From Gonatopus flavifemur (taxonomy: Eukaryota; Arthropoda; Insecta; Hymenoptera; Dryinidae), in assembly GCA_018340375.1 (NCBI GenBank), contig JAFFJZ010000001.1, forward strand, positions 49,654,001 through 49,718,000: a DNA stretch of 64,000 bases, read 5' to 3'. The notes below the pieces were generated by a model. The model was not told where the DNA came from, made no database searches, and was given only the letters and a program-made list of their open reading frames with translations. The number at the start of each line of letters is the position of its first letter. Position 1 is the first letter of the stretch. The position numbers and the translations under genes are program-made. Below are positions 23,309 through 34,944 of this stretch, piece after piece.

Positions 23309-26300
23309 TCAAAGTTCCGTACATTTCCTCCTAGACCTTACATTGTAAACAACAACTCCTATCGCGACTATTAACAAGCAAATCCCGAATATTCCACCCA
23401 CTATCCACCATCTACTGATGCTGGATCCACTTTCGCAATGTCTTTCTGAAACAAACAATTTCGAACTCCAATTTGTATCCATTCATGCATTCTGACAGGA
23501 CTTATTCTGAACGATCAGACATTTCTGCAAACGCACAGAAATTTGCAGAGAAGAATTTTGGCGACATTTTAACGATATGGAAAGGTTGGACTTTGAAGTC
23601 GGGAATGTATTTGTATTTTAATGCTATAAACCTGACAACTTTTCAAATGTACCAAACTTTTTCCAAGTAAACACATCGAAATTTTGAGCTTCATCGACTC
23701 TATATCAAATCGATCAGCTTGAAATTTCGATGAATTTTCGATGTCAATATCGATTTGACGTCATATTATCGGCAAATTCACATCGGTATTGGAAGCCCGA
23801 TCTACCCAAGTAGAAATGCTCTCGTCATTGACGAGTTTTGTAACGCTTAAGTGGATAAGAGCGCGTAGGTGGCTCTATTTTTTTCCCACCACAATACTCA
23901 AAACTGAACGCATAACAGTCTTGAATTCTCAGGGATTTTTTTTCTTCGAAATTCCGGCTCTGTAGAGACCTAGATAAACCTTCGAAGATTCATTACTGAA
24001 AATCTCAAACTTTTTTATGCATTCAGTCTGGAGTATTTCGATCGGAGAAAGATGCCAACAGATAGAGCCACCTCTGCGCCCGTGTCTTCTCAAGACGATT
24101 CACCACAAGCCAAATTACTAGATCTCTCAGTAATCTGTTTAAGCTAGTTGTCTCAGTAATCAATGGATAAAATCAATTTTAATGAGCAGGTGCATCTTCT
24201 TAGGCTATTGAAAAAAATGCAGCTACTCATTATTCTTCATTTTATGTGTTCATTTCTGAGAAAACTGGGGGGAGAAATTTGGAATCTAGTAACTTTTGCA
24301 GGGAGTGATGAATCCCCTTAACTAGCCAGAAATTAAAAACATTGCCAGGATCTCACCGAAATCTTACAAGGTACTCTCAAGCAGGGACTGGAACGTTATT
24401 CACTTACGTTACTCATTATATATAAAATCTATATAATAAATATATAATTTGTGTACAATATATATATTATTATATACATTTTATATATAATGAGTAACGT
24501 AAGTGAATAACGTTCCAGTCCCTGCTCTCAAGTATCCAGTTTTTGACTAATTTCTACTGGGGTACTTGGGTTCTATTCCAAGACGCTGTAATTTTATCAT
24601 TGAATAAAAAAATTTGGAATTTCTGAAGAGAATGTTGAGTATACAACCTCAAAATGAAATTATATCCTCCATTTTCCAGCAAGTCTCGTCATTTGAGTTG
24701 GAAAATTTTTCGTCTTGTCATGTTAATGCCTGTAGTACGATAACTTCAAAGCCTTATAACCCAAAATATACTTGATGGAAAACACTCCATTACAGTTTAC
24801 AATCATGATATTTGTATATGACTAGGCATCGAGGATGTATTGAAGAATATTGTTTCTTAGTTCCCGCAAGTCACTCATTAATTGGTCATTTTATCAGTGT
24901 TATGAAAAGCTCTCGATATAAGCTACCAGAATATCTCTAGTCAAAGAGAATTATGATTACTATTGGAATTAATATAAGAACGTATATGGTTTCGTATGGG
25001 GCTATATATGCAAAGTTGAATAATTATATATAATAAATAATGTGCCAAGAGATATGTCTATTCCTGCAGAAATTTCAAATTGATCCTACAAATAATAAAC
25101 AAAGAAATAAAATCGACAGAACAAGAACTGTATTCTTAAGTATCCCCATTCTCAAAGAACTGTTCATCTAAAAAGTTGTATTTTTAAATATCTCAATTCT
25201 TACCCAGGTAACAAATGCGCCTTTCTTGTACATTGCCACAAGGGGATCAAAAATACACTGAATAGCGTCATTTCATACACTTTCATTGAAACACAAAGCG
25301 CATAAAACTGCAAACTCCAACGCATTCCTCAGGTGCTTATGGCAATGTACAATGAACGCGCAATTAAAGCGCTGCGTTCCTGCCTGGGTGAATATCTGTA
25401 TTTTTCAAAAACTGTCTATCTATCTATATCTGTATTCTTCAAGTACTGTCTCCTTGGAGAACTATATTTTTCAAGAACTGCCCCCTCAAAAACTGTATTA
25501 AATATTTGTATTCTCAAAGAACTGTTTTCTTAAGAAATCTTTTTTCTTAAATATCTGTATTCTTAATACCTATATTTAGGCGAATGTCTATTGATGAGTT
25601 GTTGTGGATCAAATGAAAATCGATAATAAAGTCGCTGATTGCAACAATAATTATACAGTTCAATAACAACAACTTCTCAATATTCATCCTCCTGGATATA
25701 GGTATTGAGAATACATTTCTTTGAAAATAAAGTTCTTGAAGAAGAACAGAAGAAGACAGTCCTTTGAGAATAGAGATATCTGAAAATACGGTTCTTGGAA
25801 AATATCCCAATCAGGAAAAATCCGAATTATGCCAATGTTGACAACAGGTGCAGTACAGTGCAATTATTGGGTCTTCCACACTTGGCCAATACGTACGGGA
25901 TCAGTACTGGATACATAGAAATACAGTACTGTGCCTGTACTGATAAACCAGTACTGAGAGCTTAATGCCGGCCAGATACTGATCCAGTACAGGCACTGCA
26001 CTGATTGCGAATAATAGTATTAGTACTAAATCCTCAGTACAGAAAAGCGTTATCATCCCAGACAAATGCCAGTACCCTGCCAGTTTTGGCCAATACTGGT
26101 GCAGTACTGCGCCTGTTGTAAATTTCTGGTTGGGACAGATATTCAGTGATAGAGTTCCTAACGAACACAGAAATAAGAAATAGAATTCTTGTCCTGCCAT
26201 AACATCTTACCTTTTCTATGCTCAATGTTTTTAGCTTCATTGAATGCAATTAAAGAAACATCTGAAATCACATAGGAAATATTCTGTGCGTTCCCTTGTG

Positions 26301-29300
26301 TGTTGGACGAGCATTTGTGTATTCCGTCCTTAACGGGCGCGCTAAATAGACCAAGCTTGGCTTCTGACACGCCTTGTATGTTTTTTTCTGTTCCAATGAT
26401 CGAAGGAAAATATTATTTTCAGTCGAAACATCACATTCAAATTATCAAATGACAGCAGTCTCGTTTGACGAAAGTTGAACAATAATTAAAACTCACCGAT
26501 TGCCCCTGGAAAAATGGTTCCATCCGTTGTAAGCAAGATTATAATCCTGTCAACTGAAAAGGAAGAATCATCCCTCGTGAATGACATTAGAAATCCATGA
26601 TAAGTTGCATCTGTAGTTTCCCATAGGATAGTTAACTTTGCTCTTTGGGGGCCGCATGATCCCCGTACTTCAGCTTTTGACGGAATTCTCAAAGATGCGA
26701 AGGCCGTCTATTGGGCATACAAAAAATTCTGATCGTTAATTATTTTATTCAAAAGATTTTCCCAGCATTGTAACGTATATCTTAATTTGGAATTTCATTA
26801 AAATTTTAATCTTTTATTGTAATGATGACAATATTCCAGAGTTAATCCGTCTGAAAGAGTGAATACTAAGGATGTACCAACCTTGTCGGACCGAACTTTT
26901 TTTACACAAAATATGTAAAGTTTGAATAAATGTTTTTTAGAAATAGATAAAAGCTGGAAATGTTTTGTATACAAAAAAAAATTCGGTTCGAACTACCTAA
27001 CGAATACTACCCGAGTGAGAAAATTTTTAAAATTATGTATAATTTTCATAGAATAATAAATTATACATAAATTATATATAATTTCAAAAATTTTCCCACT
27101 CAGGTAATTATACATTGCACACAGAGAGTGCAGCTATGAATGTTTCAATATTTTTGTATTCAATTACAAAGTCGATTCAATGAAAGATTCAAACTTCAAC
27201 GACATATTTCAGAACAATCCAATCCACGTCACACAAATCCTCTTAAATTTCTCAGCAAGTTACTATCAATGAAGTCATCCAATTCTTAAATTCTGTTCTT
27301 TTCTTTAAAAACTTCAGTGCCCGAAGATGTTCTGAAAACATTCTGGTAATACTGCGCGGAGGGAAAAATACATTCTTAATGTCTCCGTCTAATATTGTCG
27401 CGAGCCAGAAAATAAACCGTAACGAATTTTAAATTCCAGATGATCTGAGTTGAAAATGAATTCTTCTTTTAGGCAACAAAATCGGTTTGGAGTTCAATTT
27501 AATTGACCCATAACTGAATTTGAGAATTTTAATTGGAATATATCTTACTGAAACAAGTTTTGGATCACTTTATTACTCGAGCCGACATTTCGAATTGGAT
27601 GTATGAATTGGTTGGAAATTGAAATCTGCGAAGCTGGGAGTTAAGGGTATCCCGTAGAAGCCGAAGTTACCAGATCTCTCCACCTAAAATACTCGAATAT
27701 GACTGAATAAAATTAATTAAAACAAACAGCCAGACCTTCTTTTGATATGGAAGAAGGTCTGGCTGGTTGTTATATTCCATTCTATTGAGTCATCTTTGAG
27801 TATTTTGGGAAAAACAATCTAGTAAATTCGACTTCTAAGGGATACCCTTAATATCACGGAAAAAAATAGATACTGATGACAAGCATCTGGATTATACCAA
27901 TTTTTCCTAGTCCCTAATGTCCATATGTTAAGGAGTATAATCCAGATTATAAGGAGTAATAAAAAGTTATGAAAGACTAGTATTCCAGGGGTTCTAGATG
28001 CTTGTCCTCATATACTAACCCGTATAATATTCTCCATACCCATTAGTATCTATTCTTCTTCGTGTATGAACTGTCGAACTAAACTACAGACCAAGTCAAC
28101 CAAGTATTGAGACAATTTTGACTCCCTTGAGTTCTAACTGAATCCAATTAAAGTGTGAAGCTCGTTACCGCTCGTTTTGTGGCTTCCCTACTAAAAATTT
28201 GATCAGGCATTCCCTATTTTCAATAAGGTCCTGATCAAGGTAGAAACCGTAAATAAGGAAAATCTTATGAGGCCCTTACAAGGGCCTCTTCTGATTTCCC
28301 TAATAGGATTCAAATAGGGTTGTAACGCAAGGGTACAATAGGGTTCGGATAACATTTCCATAAAATCGAGGAAAAGAGACTTGATAAGGAACTGACACGA
28401 AATCAGGCATGCCTCATCAGGCCCTCGTATTTTCCTGTCCAAAATTTCTACTAGGGTTGCGGCAACTCGCCCGAAAGGACCGTTCATGTTCATTTGTTTA
28501 TGCACTGAGAACGGTCTTGCATTATGAAATTGCAACTTTTCAAAGTCAAAACAGTCTATAGCGTGGAAAATAAAGTGAAGAAGTGCGATTAGGGCTGGAT
28601 TTCTCCAAGAAATCGTGTCCTACACAGAGAAAAATGCAGGTTGGAAATATAGTAAGTTTTAATAAAAATTGGAGAATATTTTTTAAAATCTAAGGGTAAC
28701 GGTTCACATTTTTGTGGGATTGTATTCGAAAATCAATGAAAAATTATCAATACTCAATGAAGGTAGAGAAACATATGAAGTTTCCAAAAGTCGTGCGTGA
28801 AATTTTATAAAGACAATAAAAAAATTTCAATATCCTACTATTCACCTTGTGAAATTTCATACGCGACTTTTGGAAAGTTCATATGTTTCTCTATGTTTTA
28901 TTAGGTATTGATAATTTTTCATTGTTTTTTGAATACAATTCCACAAAAAGTGGACCGTTTTATCTTTATTGTGCATTTGAGAAATACTCTCAGATTTTGA
29001 GAAATATTCTCCAATTTTTATTAAAGATTACTATATTTTCGACCTGCACTTTTCTCCGTGTAGGTATCGAGATAGAAACTACTCCAAAAAGCGGTCGACT
29101 TGAAAAAAGTAAGCCCAGGAAACACCATGTGATAATATTCACGTTTGAAGTATTGTGATATTTACCAATTTTTTTAGAGACTTTTTTTAGTCGGGCAACT
29201 TGTACTTTGAATTCAGTCGTGATGGGGTTTATTAAGACTTTTACCGCTAGTTCAAAGTTTCTCACATTTTATGGTGTTTGTAACAGTAGAAATGGGTGTT

Positions 29301-30870
29301 AATGATAATCACTTCGTTTTCATGGTTACTCATGCATACCGGTACATCTACAACAGCGCCACTTTTCGAACTAGTTTAAGGGATACTTTATAAGTCTCTT
29401 CATCACACTCCTTTTCTCTATTCTCCACGATGTATACTATGAAATAATATAATTCTCTCATATTGTAATTTCAAGTGGATCCCTTAACTGCACAACAGTT
29501 CAGTATATGTTCATAACAGATATCTTTGAACATATGAGAATTCATGAAGAGGTTTTTTTTGAATACATTAGAAACTGTTGTTCTGTCTGGGTAGATATTA
29601 GTAACGTCGATCTTCGGCAGAATTGATTCTCTTGTATAGAGAATGTATTGAATTCTTATTCATATGTTATCGAAACCTATAAAAACTAGATACTTTTTCT
29701 TCGACAAAGACTCGATCCTTAGTAATTAACTAATTTCATTACTATTCTGAACATGTGAACAAATGTAGTAATCCATAATCCGACATTGTTCTCATTACAC
29801 CAGCAAAAAAGATAACATGAGATATTGCAAGGATATTCTGACAAATTTTTCAGACATTTCACAGTACTGTGCTATGTAGACTGGAAGAAATAATTACTAA
29901 TACATATTCTTCATTCTATTTGATATGTTGTGGGTTCAAAAGAAGTTTTCCTCAATCGAGAAAATATTTTTTCAACTCAAGAAATTCGTTCTTAGTTCCA
30001 GAAAAATTATTTTGTATGAAGGATAAATATTCTTAGACAAGTGGATTTCTCGGAACAAGAAAATATCTTGTAGATGATGGTAATTATTTTTCTCAGTGTA
30101 GAAAGAGATTTGTATGCAATGAGTTGTGTAAACTCTTTGAAATAGAGTAAATCAGGGTAGAATGACGTACTTTCCCGCTTCGCTACAGCATGAAATAATA
30201 GATAAAATCTCGTTCACTCAAGAAAAATATCACGATTTTAAGTAAATTTTCATATCATTCTCGAGTGAACAAGTTTTTATGTATCATTTCAAGCTATGCT
30301 GTAGCAGGAAAGTGCGTCATCTCACCCCACTGGACTCTTTATAAATACCTTACCTTGCCATCAGTTTTCTGATACGGCACCGATAAAGAAACAGTCATAT
30401 TACACAAAATACACGGAATGTCATTGTTCCATACGACGTAATTGAAACCATGTGCGTTCGATGATGTTTGATTTTCTGCGTCCAACAGTTGATTCTTCAT
30501 AACTATTTCATCGAGGGCAAACAATAATTCGTCATGCCTTTTATTTTTCGTCGCTAGAGCTACGGGAATTCGATCTTCCTTTATTGCAACATTGAGAACT
30601 TCCTGGTTCTCGATGCTTATTGGATTTCCTTTGCTAGAGAATATATGTGGATCCGTGTCAACATCTTTCGTCAAAAACGAAATTTCATTCCAAGAATTCT
30701 TCTGGTCTGATGAAATCCCTGGTACTGCAGCACTTGAACCAGTAACTACACAAAAGAGATAATAAATGATTCCAAAAAGTCCTCTCCAATCGAGCGCTGT
30801 GTACAGTATGTATAGAACTTCCAACAAGCAATCGAAGGTTAGAAGAGGAATCGATCTATCTGAGGAATAC
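23309..30870 (-). CDS. Lysosome-associated membrane glycoprotein (LAMP family)
   Basis: Four minus-strand exons join in phase: 30870 or lower to 30354, 26707-26497, 26363-26211 and 23445-23309. Each internal border has GT/AG. The order of features is a hydrophobic N-terminal stretch, a luminal stalk with NQT and NMT glycosylation sites, and one LAMP domain with four cysteines in contexts typical of the family: IPCILCNM, RGSCGPQ, IHKCSSN and ERHCESG. A membrane segment (WWIVGGIFGICLLIVAIGVV) and a short basic tail (SRRK) follow. LAMPs are abundant glycoproteins lining the lysosome membrane. The start codon is not visible; the first exon given is open back to an acceptor-like ATATTAG at 30871 and an upstream exon is likely. 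In this reading the tail lacks the usual GY-x-x-hydrophobic signal; a GTAAGG donor after 23342 could lead to another last exon. Introns are 133 bp to about 3.6 kb and hold many MITEs. Confidence 0.8.
24382..24524. mobile_element. Palindromic hAT-type MITE, 8-bp duplication
   Basis: Inverted ends CAGGGACTGGAACGTTATTC match perfectly over about 45 bp. CTCTCAAG flanks both sides (24374-24381 and 24525-24532). An 8-bp duplication and CAGGG end fit the hAT superfamily. It lies in the last LAMP intron. Confidence 0.9.
25120..26160. repeat. Foldback element with tandem-repeat arms
   Basis: From about 25120 to 25575 units such as TATCTGTATTCTTAA repeat; from about 25690 to 25805, and again after the insertion at 25806-26134, the complement repeats. 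The centre (25598-25680) is unique and matches 12561-12650. A block at about 25205-25390 with its own inverted ends interrupts the left arm. It lies in the LAMP intron next to exon 3. Confidence 0.6.
25806..26134. mobile_element. CCC-end MITE with CAGTACTG motifs
   Basis: Ends CCCAATCAGG and CTGGTTGGG. The interior carries about a dozen CAGTACTG, CCAGTAC or GTACTGG motifs in both orientations. The matching site in the duplicated copy near 12795 lacks it, which shows an insertion at AT (right flank now AC). Confidence 0.7.
27010..27104. mobile_element. Short CCC-end hairpin MITE
   Basis: CCCGAGTGAGAAAATTTTT and its near-complement AAAAATTTTCCCACTCAGG enclose an AT-rich loop. TA flanks both sides. 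Confidence 0.6.
27644..27847. mobile_element. piggyBac-like MITE, TTAA duplication
   Basis: Starts GGGTATCCCGTAGAAG, ends CTTCTAAGGGATACCC, and is flanked by TTAA on both sides. An inner perfect hairpin (CAGCCAGACCTTCTT and complement) lies in the middle. TTAA targeting is the mark of piggyBac-type elements. Confidence 0.75.
27855..28064. mobile_element. CAC-end hairpin MITE
   Basis: Starts CACGGAAAAAAATAGATACT, ends AGTATCTATTCTTCTTCGTG. Flanks are AT and TA, so the duplication is not preserved. It directly follows the piggyBac-like MITE. Confidence 0.65.
28186..28456. mobile_element. CCC-end MITE
   Basis: Ends CCCTACTAAAAATTT and AAATTTCTACTAGGG, flanked by TT on both sides. Inner motifs CCTGATCAAGG, AGGCCC and GGGCCT alternate in orientation. 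Confidence 0.75.
28623..29060. mobile_element. CAC-end hairpin MITE, long arms
   Basis: Starts CACAGAGAAAAATGCAGGT, ends TGCACTTTTCTCCGTG, flanked by TA on both sides. Arms of about 190 bp are close complements (for example CATATGAAGTTTCCAAAAGT against its complement). Confidence 0.85.
29879..30098. mobile_element. CAC-end MITE with mutated left end
   Basis: The left end reads GACTGGAAGAAATAATTAC, the right end GTAATTATTTTTCTCAGTG, and TA flanks both sides. The first base of the left end appears mutated from C to G. Confidence 0.6.
30150..30333. mobile_element. Hairpin MITE, GACGTACTTTCCCGC family (copy 1)
   Basis: Arms containing GACGTACTTTCCCGC and CTACAGCATGAAATAAT face their complements. 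A second copy is at 32094-32275. It lies just downstream of the first LAMP exon in the direction of transcription. Confidence 0.75.
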
Positions 30871-31083
30871 CTAATATGGTATGATAAAATATGGTCTTAG
30901 TGAAATGCCGAATTTAGAATAAATGTACTTGACAAATTACTTATTCTCTCCATGCGATTCAATCGCTAGACACTGAACTCACGGAAATATTCACACATGA
31001 ATTTGAAAGCTCACATAATTGATAGATCAGAAATTGATGAAAACCATAAATCTTACACATTACTTAAAATTTTGAATGATTCA

Positions 31084-31442
31084 CACGCAGAAAAGTGCTT
31101 TTTTGAAAAAGAGTGGAGTTCACTATTTGATATAGCAACACATGTTTCTATGTTTTCAGTAGAATGAGCTATGTAATTTACTGATTATTTGATGTAAAGT
31201 GTGACAAAGTGCAATGCCGCATAGTATCTTTGTGAATCGCTTTGAGGATTAGCAATTTCTGTAATTTCCATCGCTGAATTTGAATTTTATGTGCCTAATC
31301 ATATACAAATGAAAATGCGATGTGAGATAATTTACTCTTCCACATACCGGGGGCAGCTGTATATACTAAAGTTCGCTGTCATACGTAGCACTATAGTATG
31401 ACAGCGAACTTTAGTATTTTTTGAAGATCTCCTTTCTCCGTG
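31084..31442. mobile_element. CAC-end MITE
   Basis: Starts CACGCAGAAAAGTGC, ends CTCCTTTCTCCGTG, flanked by CA on both sides. A perfect inner hairpin (ACTAAAGTTCGCTGTCATAC and complement) lies near its right end. Confidence 0.7.
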
Positions 31443-31551
31443 CACTTATCAGGAATTCAGTTATAATATTCTCATTGTTTCCAAATATTCAAGAGCAGGC
31501 TTTCAGTTTAAAGTTTACTGAATTTTCAAATTGTCAATTATTTCATCTTAC

Positions 31552-31843
31552 CTCCGATTATTAGAACAACTAAACTCGAGTATCTTGATATCGATCTCAT
31601 GTTTTCTTTTTATAATCAATGATAGATCCAATTCAGATCTATCATTCAACCGCTGTTCGTATATTTCCAAATAACTCTTCTGCCATGAGAATATATCTTG
31701 GTCGCACAATACGATTCCCATGTATGAATACGATATTATATTATACAATAAAAAAATAAACACAAACTTCAAAAACGATGGTGGAGTGATGAAGGTGTGG
31801 TATTGAATGCCGTAGATCGACTTCAATATCCCTTCTTCCTAAT
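31552..31843 (-). CDS. Possible upstream exon of the LAMP gene
   Basis: An open frame of about 90 codons has a hydrophobic segment (SFLKFVFIFLLYNIISYSYM) resembling a signal peptide, followed by a charged stretch with helical character, and ends at a good GTAAGA donor at 31551. It ends in phase 2, which fits the acceptor-like site at 30871 that opens the next exon. Same strand and 0.7 kb upstream of the LAMP exons. No ATG precedes the hydrophobic stretch in frame, so an earlier exon would carry the start. It could also belong to a different gene. Confidence 0.35.
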
Positions 31844-31904
31844 CTATCTGCTTAATATCTTCATATTATCTTATCAACATGAAATGGAAAACTCATGACA
31901 CTCA

Positions 31905-32045
31905 CAAATAGGATTTCTCGAAATGAAAAAATTTTTCTTGTCGCTGGGACAAAAATCAATTTTCTAGGCTCAAGAAAAAAATGAGTTTTGTCCCAGTGAC
32001 AAGAAAAATTTTCTCATTTCAAGAAATCCTTTCTGTGAATGTAAG
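31905..32045. repeat. Hairpin repeat
   Basis: GGATTTCTCGAAATGAAAAAA and ATTTTTCTTGTCGCTGGGAC face their complements across a loop of about 40 bp. Confidence 0.7.
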
Positions 32046-32093
32046 GAATATTGTACAGAAATATCATCGCAATTCTCTTGTAGACAAATCAGC

Positions 32094-32275
32094 ATAAGAT
32101 GACGCACTTTCCCGCTCCACTACAGCACGGAATAATACATCAAACCTCATTTACTCAAGGAAAATTTGAAAATTTTAATTGAATCTTCATATTTTTCTTG
32201 CGTGAACGAGGTTTGATGTATTATTTTATGCTGTAGAAGAGCGGGAAAGTACGTCATCTCACCCCCATTTACCCT
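32094..32275. mobile_element. Hairpin MITE, GACGTACTTTCCCGC family (copy 2)
   Basis: Same arms as the copy at 30150-30333 (GACGCACTTTCCCGC at the left, its complement at the right). Coordinates approximate. Confidence 0.75.
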
Positions 32276-33573
32276 ATTTCCCAAGGACACGACAACTGAA
32301 GATTTTTCATGACTGAGATGAAAAATCAATTTCCAAGAAAATCATATCCTAGCAATTACGAAAGATATTCATTTGAATTCAACTCAATCCTGTTATTTTC
32401 TGAACTAGTTGATGCAGAGTTTGATGTAATACATAAATGAACACGGTTAGAAAAATCTCAGTGGAATTTCATGAGAATATTATACAGTTTTTACATTAAC
32501 AATCTATTAAATCTCATAATAAAATATTGAATTCAATAATATCATTGTTGATGTTGAGAATTTTCTTCTTCATGTTAAAATAACATATTTGTGAAATTTA
32601 ATAAACCATTATTATATTTCAGAAAGAAATTTTGAGATCCTATCATTCATCATCCCGAAACATGATATATGTGTTGTGAATGAAATTTATCATACTTCTA
32701 ATATTTTACAACATACCCTAGAACTTTCCCACACTGAAGGGATGATCCATTACTGTTCCATGTAAAACACAATAATTTTTACCATGTTCCATATCAACAC
32801 CGGACCGAGTTTGGAATTTTATGAAGATTTATGCTTTTACAAATTAGAATAGTTTCCTTCAGAGATTATACATACGTTTTCCAATTTACACAGTCAAAAT
32901 TCCAATCATTCAAATCCAGAAATTCTTATTTTTTAAATATTTTACTGGAAAATCATTACAAAATACTGAAGAGTTCTCTGGAATTGGATCGAGAAACCAC
33001 AGTAATTTTCACTGCATTTTTGTCTGCGTGTACTTGCACTCATTGAATGCGGGAATTAAAATTCACATACCGTTCCCATGCAGTCATATGATTGGAGCAA
33101 TGATGATTCATGTTGAAATTCAGATAGAGGTAATGAATATTTATATATGTCATAGATTTTCATAAATTTAGCATTCGATCAACCATTATTCTTGAATTTA
33201 GAATGCACCCCAGGAATGTATGCTTATGTCAATTGGAGTTCACACGATCGTACAGATGACGCGTGGATGGTGTAAATATCCAAATTGAGCCAACTTACAG
33301 TATAAATGGGGTGGGCGTAACCATGACGGACAGGAGATCGAATTATCGAATTATTCGATAAAAACCGATTCAATATCATTTTCCCACTCATAACATATGG
33401 AAGGGATGTTGTAAAGTAGTAAACATTTGCTCACATTATCAAACGATAAAGGTGTTCAGAGAACCATAGTGGACGGTAGATAAGGTAAATTTTTTTTAGA
33501 GAGAACCTTTTAGAAGAAACCCGATCTCCTTGTCAGGTTTTTTCAGAAATTCTGGGCTCTTTCGGGTCCTTTC
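32276..33573. other. Unassigned sequence
   Basis: AT-rich sequence with no supported gene. The LAMP promoter or a first LAMP exon may be here but I cannot identify either. Confidence 0.4.
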
Positions 33574-34093
33574 AGTTTGCTGGTGCAGCAAATTCTTTAC
33601 TGTGATAGCAACCTTGTTAATGATGACAGGAATTCTTGAACTATGACAACAAATAATGATATAATCTTAAAATTTTGTTAGTGCAGCGAAAAATTTGCTG
33701 TTTTAATCAATCATGTTGCTCTGTTAGCAATCCAGTTAGCTCCGGTAGCAAATTTTTAGCTAGGTTAGCAAAAAGATTTGCTATTCCATATATAATACCT
33801 CAATTTGCTACACTGTTAAAAATTTCTGGACAAAACTTCAAATACACGTAACGGAAGAAATTTCCAATCACGTAACTGAAAAATTAAGTTACATGTGTAT
33901 GAAATTTCAGTTACGGAAATATACATAAATCCGTAATAATATGTAGTAAAAATTTGAAAATTCAATCACGTGTAAATGAATTCTCAATTCAAATACCAAG
34001 AATTGGAAATTTCAGTTACGGATGTAATTGGAAAAGTTATGAAATTTTGAAACATTTTCAACAGTGTACGGCAGCAAATTTTTTTCCTTCGTG
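33574..34093. mobile_element. TTGCTG-family CAC-end element, left end missing
   Basis: TTTGCTG and CAGCAAA motifs alternate, and TATATAATACCTC is shared with the other family members. The right end is TTTTTTTCCTTCGTG. The left end is lost. A second MITE (33811-34066) is inserted at TA within it. Confidence 0.65.
33811..34066. mobile_element. CAC-end MITE with GTAACTGAAAT motifs
   Basis: Starts CACTGTTAAAAATTTC, ends GAAACATTTTCAACAGTG, with TA on both sides. The uninterrupted target TTTGCTACGGCAGC can be recognised from other TTGCTG elements, confirming a TA duplication. The interior repeats AGTTACG and CGTAACTGAAA in both orientations. Confidence 0.8.
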
Positions 34094-34411
34094 TAACCAA
34101 AACATTTGGAAAAAGTTATGAATTTCTAGAAATATAGCCCCTGAGGGAACAAAATATCCGACAAACGTTCAATGAATATTCAATAGACATTTAAACATTC
34201 AAGGAATCTCCAACAAACATTCGTGAACGTTGCTGGAACGTTCGGTGATCTTGGTTCTCTTGGGGGAAAATATATATTTCCCAACTACTCCTCGATTCAT
34301 GAAATTGAAAACAATCCGACATTTTTACATTCCCGACTGTTCGTGACATGTAATATTTACATAAGCTTTTTATTCATTGGATTTTTTAGGGTCCATGAAC
34401 CAGTGACCCTG

Positions 34412-34626
34412 CACAGAGAAAAATAATGAAATGAAAATGACAACATTTTCTAGTGAATCAATACTATTAGTTCTCATCTCTTGAAAAGTACTCTTCAAAT
34501 GTGGAATAGGATATTACAACTGCAATCATTTTTACTACATTCGGTAAGGAAGCCTCTGAGACCGTCAGGCAATTGTGACGAAATTTGACAAAATAATACT
34601 ATTTTACTACATTGTTTTTCACTGTG
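34412..34626. mobile_element. CAC-end MITE
   Basis: Starts CACAGAGAAAAATAATG, ends CATTGTTTTTCACTGTG, flanked by TG on both sides. Confidence 0.8.
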
Positions 34627-34944
34627 TGAACAATTCAGCATTCGTCGCTTATAAACTCCTACTTTTTTCGAATAAAATTCATAAAATCACTCATTTTTGT
34701 GTTTCATATGAACTAGGGAAAGTTTCAGAGTCCTAACTTTCTTTGAGTACCGATGAATCTGTTCTTATCCAAGGTTGGCCCGAAAAAACCCTACCCGGTT
34801 TTACCCACTGGGTTTTGTCAGATGAAACCCACTTGAAAGAACCTACTGAAAACAATTATGAATGGATGGGTTGGAGGACAATAAAATTAAATTTCATGAA
34901 TACAATTGAAATTTTTTATTCGATGCATAATATAATAAGTGTTC

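Noticed and set aside
23520..23642. A LAMP-like exon reading VQPFHIVK...FFSANFC just upstream of the membrane exon
   Set aside because: It needs a poor donor or creates a stop at the join. The exon at 26211-26363 supplies the same region, including the cysteine, with perfect phase on both sides.
23473..23670. Plus-strand 65-codon frame
   Set aside because: Antisense to LAMP intron sequence and without any recognisable feature.
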